Assembly (NCBI GenBank): GCA_945870115.1
Contig: CAMBRH010000040.1
Span: 1 to 16,482, forward strand
Source: Chitinophaga pinensis
GTDB lineage: Bacteria; Bacteroidota; Bacteroidia; Flavobacteriales_D; Crocinitomicaceae
DNA length: 16,482 bases
Direction: 5' to 3'
A model generated the notes under the pieces. That model saw only the letters and a program-made list of their open reading frames with translations, did no database searches and had not been told where the DNA came from. Below, piece after piece: positions 1-6,031 of the stretch. How positions within the stretch are numbered: position 1 is the first letter of the stretch; every line of letters starts with the position of its first letter. Made by a program: the position numbers and the translations under genes.

Positions 1-1031
1 AAAACAGTGAAAACTCGAAAAACATTTGCCATTTCAATGTATTTTTCACCAGCTAGTAATTCTAGGATGTTTTCAGCAAACAAAAAACAAAAAAACATCA
101 TTGGAAGATAAAATATAGTCAATAAACCTGAAAATTTTTGAAATATTTCTTTTACTTCATCTAATTTATTTAAATTATTAAAATAGGCCATTTTTGGAAG
201 AGCAACATTGATAATACTTCGTAAAATAATTTCAAAAGTTTCTGTCAATTTCAATGGAATACTATACAATGCAGCACTTTCTGAACCTAGAGTTAAAGCT
301 AAAATAAAAGTGTCTGCACTTTTAAGAAGATTTGTCCCAATAAGCGTTCCAATACTGAATTTACCAAAATTCAACAATTCCTTTAAACTTGACTTAGTTG
401 CTTTAAATAAATACTTAACTCCACTCCATCCTAATATAATAATGATTACCGAAGAAATCGCATTTGCAAGTAAATGTAAGGTGATAATTGTTTCAATTTC
501 AAGTCTTAGGTAAAAAGAAGCTATAAAAACAACTAAAGAAAGTATCATGCTTAAAAATTTCACTAAAATTTGTTTCTTAACGGCAATTTGGGCTTGTAAA
601 ATTCCCAAAGAAATAACTTGAGGTAAATTGATTATCGCCAGCAAAGGATAATATTTTAAAAACAGGAAATAAGAATTTTCCTCTGAAATACAAAAACTTA
701 AGGTAAAAAAAGTCATAGCAGTTACGAATGTGAATGCTAAACCAATAATCCAAGATCCTCCAATATAAGATTTACTATCGCTTTCAGTTTTTCCAGCGAT
801 AAATTTCACTAATGCCGTATGCATAAATCCTAAGCGCATCATTTCGACTAAGGAAGTTGATGTCAAATAAATCACCCAAATTCCATAATCTCCAATAGAT
901 AAACTTCTTGCTAATATCGCAATACTTGCGAAACCTAAAATAGCAAACATTAAATTTCCAACTAGTGAATAAAGTGAATTCCGCTTTGTATCACTTTTTA
1001 GTACAGCTTTTATTTTTGTAAGTGTTTTCAT
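1..1031 (-). CDS. Wzx/MATE-type polysaccharide flippase (partial, C-terminus beyond window)
   Basis: The frame stays open from an ATG at 1031 to the left edge, giving about 343 residues with no stop. The protein is a chain of hydrophobic segments separated by short basic loops. It starts MKTLTKIKAVLKSD, then a first membrane helix around residues 25-45, then IGDYGIWVIYL, which is typical of oligosaccharide flippases of the MOP superfamily (RfbX/Wzx and related). Such proteins move undecaprenyl-linked sugar repeat units from the inner to the outer leaflet of the cytoplasmic membrane. The start lies 6 bp after the stop of the Wzz/Wzc-like gene, so it is the sixth gene of the operon. The specific substrate cannot be deduced. 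A lipid II-type or teichoic-type flippase of the same superfamily is possible but less likely beside a sugar transferase and a chain-length protein. Confidence 0.85.
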   Translation of the reverse strand, partial: MKTLTKIKAVLKSDTKRNSLYSLVGNLMFAILGFASIAILARSLSIGDYGIWVIYLTSTSLVEMMRLGFMHTALVKFIAGKTESDSKSYIGGSWIIGLAFTFVTAMTFFTLSFCISEENSYFLFLKYYPLLAIINLPQVISLGILQAQIAVKKQILVKFLSMILSLVVFIASFYLRLEIETIITLHLLANAISSVIIIILGWSGVKYLFKATKSSLKELLNFGKFSIGTLIGTNLLKSADTFILALTLGSESAALYSIPLKLTETFEIILRSIINVALPKMAYFNNLNKLDEVKEIFQKFSGLLTIFYLPMMFFCFLFAENILELLAGEKYIEMANVFRVFTV

Positions 1032-1037
1032 GATTAT

Positions 1038-3227
1038 TTATTTTGAAGAAAAATCAAATTGAATCCATTTTTTTAATGTTTTGCGAATGAAATTTCTCTT
1101 TCTAGGAATTTCTCCAATAAAAGATTCCAAATTATAAACAGACATATTGGTTAAAAAAGCAAAAATTGTTTTACTATAGGATTCTCTAAAATATTCGAAT
1201 GAGTTTTGATCTGCCTCATCCCAAATACGATCCGTTTTTAAACATAAAATACTAAGATCACATTCGTTCAACAATCCAACTGGTGTTTTTTGCTCGCAAA
1301 ATGCAGGAAATTCAATAAAAATTAAGTCATAAGCATTTTTATCAAACTTACCATTCAATAAGTCATTAATGTTTTCAAACTCGATAAAATTGATTTCAAC
1401 ATCGTAATGAAGCACATCAAAATTTTGATCTGCATTAACTTTTGAATTAACTGGAGAAATGAAAAGTACTTTTTTATTTAATTTACTAAAATTTGCTGCT
1501 AAAGATTCTCCAACTCTGCTTTTTCCTTCATTGTTTTTTGTGCTTACGAGTGAAACAATAAAAGGAAATTCTGCCTTAGGCTTTTGACGTAAATATTGAT
1601 AAATTTTACTTGAAGCCATTTTAATTAACTTTTCAGTGGTACCGCTATTTTCTAAAAATTTATTTGATTTTTTATCCTCAGCAATTCCAGATATTACAGG
1701 AACATTCAGTATTTTTTTAGCCCTTTCTACTGTTTTGATTGTTTGATCTAAAATTTCAGTAACAATTAAGATAATTAAAACAATCATCAAACCAGCTATT
1801 GTTCCAGCAATTAAAACTAATTTTCGTTTATTAGGTAAAGCATCAATTGGAAAATAGGCATGATCAATAATGTGTAAATTTGAACTCATTTGAAGATTTT
1901 GCTCTCTCAATCGACTTGTATTTAAACTTGCAAGATGTGACAAATATTCTTTTTCAGCAATTTCAATTTCACGCTCCATTTTACTTATATTACTTCCCAA
2001 AGGAGCAAAAATGTCGTAATTACTTTCAATTTCATTCATCCTTTGTCCATAAATGGATAATTTGGCTTTCGATTCATCCGCTTTTAGCACATTATCAACC
2101 CACATTTTTGCTAAATCTTTGTGAGAAATTCCTTCTTTAGAAGTAGATGTTTTGAATAATTGTTCAACTTTTACATCTATTTCATCTTTGATTTCATTTG
2201 CTCTAGCAGTTAATTTTAGTTGTTTTTGTAAGTTTTTTGGATTCTGAGCATCATTCAAGAGAATTATTTCTGTATTCAAAACACTTAGTTCATTTCGATG
2301 ATTCAAAATTTCACTGTTAACTTTTAAGGCTTTTTGAGAACTTCCAAGTTTTTCGTTTATTTTTATGATGGAGGATTCAGCAGCCACCAATTCCATTTTT
2401 TCTTTGTTTCTTTCGTCAATAATATTTTCGTGTTTTTCAGAAATAAATTTTGTTTGTTCATCGTAATTAATTATTCTATTTTCAATTCTGAAATTTTTTA
2501 ATTTTTCTTCGGCCTCATTTAATTTTTGATAAGCAAGTCGTGTAAGTTTCTCAAAAAAGGCTGCAACATTTGTAGTTTCTCCACTTTTTAAACCTTTGAA
2601 ATTTTTGATAAAAACTTCACTCATAATATTCAAAACGTCCTGACAAACTCCAGGATCATCAGATTCAAAAGTAAGTTGAATTATATCACTTGCTTGAATT
2701 CGCAACACTTTTACTTCGTTGATTGCATGAACAGAATAATAAGGTTCAGTTTCATTATTAATCAATTTATAGATTGCATTATTTTCGTTTTTTTCTTTGA
2801 ACTTAATTAAATTCTTGTATGTTTCTTCCTCTGAATTTGAAACTAATAATTGTTTAATTGTATTTTTTGGTAAAATTTCATTTATCCTTTCAAGATGCGC
2901 TTTCGAAATAGTTTTAGATGCTTTATTCTCAAGAACAAAATGCTTAGAAAGAAGTCTTAATGCAACCTCCTCTTTTGTTTCACGGGATTTAATTACATTG
3001 ATAATATTATCAAATGCAATACTAATGGTATTAAAATCAACTTTGGAATTTTCTCCATTTTCAACAGAATAACCAGAAGCTAAGCCTGTATAAATTGACG
3101 TTTGACTCGCATATTTTTCTGGCGTTTCTTTTGTAGCAAAAAAAATTGTTACAGCAATAATGATTGGAACAAGTAATAAAAGTTTACTGTTTCTAATTAT
3201 AAGTCGAATAAATTGTAATAAGTTCAT
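1038..3227 (-). CDS. Wzz/Wzc-like polysaccharide chain-length protein with degenerate ATPase domain
   Basis: This 729-residue inner-membrane protein has the layout of a polysaccharide co-polymerase. A Wzz-type N-terminal segment has a membrane helix at about 15-32. A long periplasmic region follows with coiled coils (about 225-310 and 315-440) and a GNVR-like stretch near 415-465. A second helix lies at about 469-491, and a cytoplasmic CpsD/BY-kinase-like domain occupies 500-720. Such proteins set chain length and couple synthesis to export. The nucleotide-binding motifs are altered: Walker A is NNEGKSR (565-571), with Arg after GKS. The Walker A' segment reads VLFISPVNS (587-595) where family members have an Asp-rich motif. 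Walker B is DLIFIEFPAF (634-643), with Glu replacing the usual Asp. The C-terminus lacks a tyrosine cluster. Autophosphorylation is therefore doubtful, although nucleotide binding might persist. Its ATG overlaps the TGA of the upstream OEP-like gene (ATGA), implying translational coupling. Confidence 0.9.
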   Translation of the reverse strand: MNLLQFIRLIIRNSKLLLLVPIIIAVTIFFATKETPEKYASQTSIYTGLASGYSVENGENSKVDFNTISIAFDNIINVIKSRETKEEVALRLLSKHFVLENKASKTISKAHLERINEILPKNTIKQLLVSNSEEETYKNLIKFKEKNENNAIYKLINNETEPYYSVHAINEVKVLRIQASDIIQLTFESDDPGVCQDVLNIMSEVFIKNFKGLKSGETTNVAAFFEKLTRLAYQKLNEAEEKLKNFRIENRIINYDEQTKFISEKHENIIDERNKEKMELVAAESSIIKINEKLGSSQKALKVNSEILNHRNELSVLNTEIILLNDAQNPKNLQKQLKLTARANEIKDEIDVKVEQLFKTSTSKEGISHKDLAKMWVDNVLKADESKAKLSIYGQRMNEIESNYDIFAPLGSNISKMEREIEIAEKEYLSHLASLNTSRLREQNLQMSSNLHIIDHAYFPIDALPNKRKLVLIAGTIAGLMIVLIILIVTEILDQTIKTVERAKKILNVPVISGIAEDKKSNKFLENSGTTEKLIKMASSKIYQYLRQKPKAEFPFIVSLVSTKNNEGKSRVGESLAANFSKLNKKVLFISPVNSKVNADQNFDVLHYDVEINFIEFENINDLLNGKFDKNAYDLIFIEFPAFCEQKTPVGLLNECDLSILCLKTDRIWDEADQNSFEYFRESYSKTIFAFLTNMSVYNLESFIGEIPRKRNFIRKTLKKWIQFDFSSK

Positions 3228-3910
3228 AGTTCCTCATTATTTCCGCATATCTCAAACAAAATTTCTTTCGAATTTTTGTATTCTGATTTTATTTTTTCGA
3301 GTGCGCTCATTTGTGTGAAAAATATTTGTGAAGTTCTAGAAAAAGCATCAACATTAATTACGCCTCCTTTAAATTCTTCCTCAGCAATTTTATAATTTAA
3401 TAAAGCAACATCGGTTGCTTGAACTTGAATGTCAATTAAACTTTTCCTAAGTAATACTTCGTTATATTGCGTGATTACAAGTTTTTTTAATTCTTCTTCT
3501 AATGATGATTTTTGAAATTTACTCGCTTCAACTCCTAATTTTGCAATTCTCTTACGTTCTGAACTCCCTACAAAAGCGCTAAGTGGTAATCTGATAAATG
3601 CGCCAGTTCCATATCCAAGATTAAACTGTTCAAGTGGATTCGTATTCCCATAATTCCCAAATTTTGTATCGGCTGTTACATATATTTCTCTCATCCAAGC
3701 ATATTTTAATAATTGTAATTCTAACTCTTTTTGACCTACAAAAGATTCATGCATTTTCAACATAGGAGAATTTAAAATTGCACTTTCCATATAAAAATTT
3801 AAAGTATGAAGGCTGTCATTTTCAACATTTACAGTAGAAATTGTGTCCTGTGCATTGACATTTAATTGTACAAAAAGAAATGTTATGAATGAAATAGTTA
3901 ATGTTCTCAT
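3224..3910 (-). CDS. Half-length TolC/OEP-family outer-membrane protein
   Basis: This 228-residue protein has an N-terminal signal peptide (MRTLTISFITFLFVQLNVNA, cleavage likely before Gln21). One outer-membrane-efflux-type unit follows: a helix at about 38-70, a glycine-rich and aromatic probable beta-hairpin at about 73-112, and two long amphipathic helices at about 115-160 and 165-220, with heptad-like Leu/Ile spacing. Canonical TolC proteins have two such units and about 400-480 residues, so this one carries only half. It is not an obvious truncation: its TGA overlaps the ATG of the next gene, and no second OEP unit follows. It probably forms the outer-membrane exit for the polysaccharide in place of a Wza-type channel. 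It lies 11 bp after the sugar transferase. Membership of the OEP family is read from overall pattern and context, so substrate and oligomeric state are inference. Confidence 0.75.
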   Translation of the reverse strand: MRTLTISFITFLFVQLNVNAQDTISTVNVENDSLHTLNFYMESAILNSPMLKMHESFVGQKELELQLLKYAWMREIYVTADTKFGNYGNTNPLEQFNLGYGTGAFIRLPLSAFVGSSERKRIAKLGVEASKFQKSSLEEELKKLVITQYNEVLLRKSLIDIQVQATDVALLNYKIAEEEFKGGVINVDAFSRTSQIFFTQMSALEKIKSEYKNSKEILFEICGNNEEL

Positions 3911-3921
3911 GACTCTTGAAT

Positions 3922-5085
3922 TTATACGTTTTCTTTTTGAGTAAGTGCTGGGAAAGTTTGAAAAATCAACAGTATATCTTTTAAAAAAGAACGATTCCTA
4001 GCATAACTATTATCAAGTCTTTTTCTTTCTTCTTCACTCATTTCAGCCTGTCCTCTTTTTCGAACTTGCCATAATCCCGTTAATCCTGCTGGCGCCATAA
4101 ATCTAAGTACCCAATCGTCTGAAGTTAGTTGTTCTGCTTCATAAATTGGTAGCGGTCTGTTTCCTACAAAACTCATATCTCCTTTCAAAATATTGAATAA
4201 TTGAGGTAATTCATCAATACTTGTTTTTCTTAAAAACTCACCTAGTTTTGTAACACGTGGATCGTTTTTAAATTTAATAAAACTGCTGTTATGTGCTTCC
4301 TGAGATAAAAGATAGAATCTCTCACAAATTTCAGCATCATCAATAAGTAAAATTTCTGAACAAGGTTTGCCTAAAGATTCACATTTTTCACAAGTAGAAT
4401 TAAGTGCCTCTGGTTTATTACTTTGATATTGATTTAAATCCTTTAATTGATCTAACATTAATTCAGCACCAATTTTCATTGTTCTAAATTTGTAAAAATT
4501 AAAGACTTTGTAACCTTGTCCAACTCGTTTACTAGTAAAAAAAACAGGCCCTTTGGAATCAATTTTACTGGCAATTGCTACTAAAATTAGCAAGGGACTT
4601 AAAACTGCCAAAGAAACAAATGATAAACAAATATCAAATGTTCTTTTTAAAATAGATGAATTTGTTTTTCTAATTTTTGGTGAATCATTTTTTTTAATTT
4701 CGTTAAAAACGAATAATAACTTCTGATTTAAAGCATTTGAATCAATTGGACTAGCAAAAACGTCATCAATTTTATTTGTTTTTAAAACTTGGATTTTTTT
4801 CTGACTTAAATCTTCATTTCCAATTAAATATTTTTTTGCGCCAAGATGGGATATTTGGTCAAAAAAAGTATTGATATTCAAACCTTGTATTTTAGCATCA
4901 CAAAAAATAAGATCACAATTAGATTGATGTTTTATTAAATCATGGTATGCTAAAATTGGGTTATCATAACAAAAAAAGTTTACTTCAAAATCTTTGATTT
5001 CATTTAAAGTTGTGGAAATTGATTTATCTTTTCCGATATAAATTACCTTAATTTTTCTTTTTGTATTTTTTTCAGTCGATTTCAT
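3922..5085 (-). CDS. Polyprenyl-phosphate sugar-1-phosphate transferase with N-terminal pseudo-receiver domain
   Basis: The 387-residue protein has two parts. Residues 11-130 fold-match a response-regulator receiver: DLIFCDAKIQG (58-68) keeps the phospho-acceptor position (Asp63), but the usual acidic pair is Gly18-Lys19 and the conserved Lys is Ser112 (ASPID). Residues 147-380 are a PglC/WbaP-type monotopic phosphoglycosyl transferase: KRTFDICLSF followed by one hydrophobic helix (about 150-173), GPVFF, KVFNFYKFRTM, the catalytic Asp291-Glu292 in SIDELPQL, GDMSFVGNRPLP, and PAGLTGLWQV. The enzyme transfers a sugar-1-phosphate to undecaprenyl phosphate and so starts repeat-unit synthesis at the inner membrane. 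An insertion at 205-270 contains four cysteines (232, 235, 242, 254). The start overlaps the preceding receiver gene by 14 bp. Which sugar is used cannot be told from sequence. The catalytic part is certain; calling the N-terminus a degenerate receiver is a pattern judgement. Confidence 0.9.
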   Translation of the reverse strand: MKSTEKNTKRKIKVIYIGKDKSISTTLNEIKDFEVNFFCYDNPILAYHDLIKHQSNCDLIFCDAKIQGLNINTFFDQISHLGAKKYLIGNEDLSQKKIQVLKTNKIDDVFASPIDSNALNQKLLFVFNEIKKNDSPKIRKTNSSILKRTFDICLSFVSLAVLSPLLILVAIASKIDSKGPVFFTSKRVGQGYKVFNFYKFRTMKIGAELMLDQLKDLNQYQSNKPEALNSTCEKCESLGKPCSEILLIDDAEICERFYLLSQEAHNSSFIKFKNDPRVTKLGEFLRKTSIDELPQLFNILKGDMSFVGNRPLPIYEAEQLTSDDWVLRFMAPAGLTGLWQVRKRGQAEMSEEERKRLDNSYARNRSFLKDILLIFQTFPALTQKENV

Positions 5086-5458
5086 AATTGTGATTTTTTG
5101 AAATGTTAATTAATTTTAATCTTAATTCTTCTGGACTAAAAGGTTTAACAAGATAATCTTCCGCTCCGGCCTGTAAAAATTTTATTCGCTCATTACTTTT
5201 TTCAATTCCACTCAGGATAATCACTGGAATTTTTTTAAAAAACATACTCATTTTCAAATTCGTCAGCAAATTCCAGCCATCAATAACAGGCATATTTATG
5301 TCCGTTAAAATTAAATCAGGTATATTTCCATCATTTAATGATTGTAATATTTCATTTCCATCATTAAAACATTGAACATCAAAATCTTTTTGCAAATATT
5401 CTTTCAAAAGCATCTGCATCATTTGATTATCATCTGCGATCATTATTTTCTTTTTCAT
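5072..5458 (-). CDS. Single-domain response regulator (receiver only)
   Basis: This 128-residue protein is a complete receiver domain with no output domain. It keeps the acidic pair Asp9-Asp10 (MIADDNQ), phospho-acceptor Asp53 (LTDINMP), the switch Ser83 (ILSG) and Lys105 (LVKPFSPEEL). It should accept phosphate from a histidine kinase or HPt domain. It sits between another stand-alone receiver (10 bp upstream) and the sugar transferase (14-bp overlap downstream). The nearest phosphodonor is the HPt of the hybrid kinase upstream. Possible roles are a phosphate sink, a signal relay, or direct protein contact with the polysaccharide machinery, for example the pseudo-receiver of the transferase. 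The family is certain; the role is inference. Confidence 0.93.
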   Translation of the reverse strand: MKKKIMIADDNQMMQMLLKEYLQKDFDVQCFNDGNEILQSLNDGNIPDLILTDINMPVIDGWNLLTNLKMSMFFKKIPVIILSGIEKSNERIKFLQAGAEDYLVKPFSPEELRLKLINISKNHNYEID

Positions 5459-5468
5459 GGCTAAAATT

Positions 5469-5888
5469 TTATTGAGGATTAGTTAAAAAATCGAAATTGC
5501 CCTGTCTTTCTTCAGATTCAGCAATTATTTTTTCAATGGTAATATGAAGGTTATTTAATGACTCTTTATTTTTTTCAATGTAGTCATAAGCCCCTAATTT
5601 TAGAGATTTCACAGAAATGTGCATGTATTCCTGACCTGACAACATAATGACTTTTATGTTCTCATTGAATTCTTTTATTTGTTTCAGAATTTCCAAGCCA
5701 TTCTCAAAACCTAAAGTATAATCCAAAATAATAATATTTGGAGAATCACTCAAATGTTCAATGCATTTAGATCCTGAATAAAAAACAGAATTGTTTGTAT
5801 AACCTAGACCCGTTAAATAAGTCTGAATTAATTGTGAATAAAATTTATCGTCTTCCACAATAAAGATGTTAATTGTTTTTTTGTTCAT
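5469..5888 (-). CDS. Single-domain response regulator (receiver only), first gene of the polysaccharide operon
   Basis: From the ATG at 5888 this is a 139-residue receiver domain. It has Glu12-Asp13-Asp14 (IVEDDKF), phospho-acceptor Asp56 (IIILDYTLG), switch Ser84 (MLSGQE) and Lys106 (YIEKNKES). An in-frame ATG at 5927 would add 13 residues (MFKVSIVKLNIYT) that no receiver needs. I prefer 5888 because receiver homology begins right after it and a candidate promoter then lies upstream with a short leader. The -7 region resembles the receiver of the NtrC-type regulator encoded at 9324-10676 (shared LDY, SGQ and YDYxxK segments), suggesting paralogy or a common phosphodonor. It is probably phosphorylated through the HPt domain of the hybrid kinase. 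There is no output domain, so its effector is unknown. Confidence 0.9.
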   Translation of the reverse strand: MNKKTINIFIVEDDKFYSQLIQTYLTGLGYTNNSVFYSGSKCIEHLSDSPNIIILDYTLGFENGLEILKQIKEFNENIKVIMLSGQEYMHISVKSLKLGAYDYIEKNKESLNNLHITIEKIIAESEERQGNFDFLTNPQ

Positions 5889-5932
5889 GGTATAAATATT
5901 TAGTTTCACAATGGAGACTTTAAACATTATGC

Positions 5933-5962
5933 CAAACGAACTAAAAAATTGACAATCAACAA
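5933..5962 (-). promoter_or_regulatory. Candidate promoter of the polysaccharide operon
   Basis: On the minus strand a TTG (5962-5960) is followed after 19 bp by TTCGTTTG (5940-5933), one mismatch from the Bacteroidota -7 element TAnnTTTG. Transcription would start near 5926, which leaves about 38 nt before the ATG at 5888. A TGGCAT overlapping its end (5934-5929) resembles the -24 half of a sigma-54 promoter, but the -12 half reads AA instead of GC, so a sigma-54 promoter is not supported here. Confidence 0.4.
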
Positions 5963-5987
5963 TTTAAAATATAGATGAGAGATAGGT

Positions 5988-6024
5988 TTTCTCAAATTGA
6001 TAACTGATTTCTCAAATTGAGAAA
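5988..6024. repeat. Tandem 13-bp motif at 20-bp period, one copy within a 17-bp palindrome (candidate regulator binding sites)
   Basis: TTTCTCAAATTGA occurs at 5988-6000 and again at 6008-6020, exactly two helical turns apart. The second copy extends to TTTCTCAAATTGAGAAA (6008-6024), a perfect dyad around one central base. The pair lies between the kinase stop and the first receiver start, about 60-100 bp upstream of the inferred transcription start, where bacterial enhancer-binding proteins commonly bind. There is no T-run after the dyad on either strand, so it is unlikely to be a terminator. The obvious candidate binder is the NtrC-type regulator encoded upstream; this is inference. Confidence 0.65.
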
Positions 6025-6031
6025 TTTTAAT

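Noticed and set aside
208..513. Plus-strand open frame of about 100 codons opposite the flippase gene
   Set aside because: It lies wholly antisense to a clearly coding membrane-protein frame and shows no recognisable domain; the same applies to other antisense frames in the window.
3224..3910. Outer-membrane efflux-type gene as a frameshifted or truncated pseudogene
   Set aside because: Its stop codon overlaps the start of the next gene and no remnant of a second repeat exists in any frame, so the short form appears to be native.
5919..5934. Sigma-54 -24/-12 promoter before the first receiver gene
   Set aside because: TGGCAT fits the -24 half but the essential GC of the -12 half is AA, so the call was kept only as a question.
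6008..6024. Palindrome after the kinase gene as a transcription terminator
   Set aside because: The dyad is AT-rich with no T-run after it on the minus strand, and its half-site is repeated 20 bp away, which fits protein binding better.
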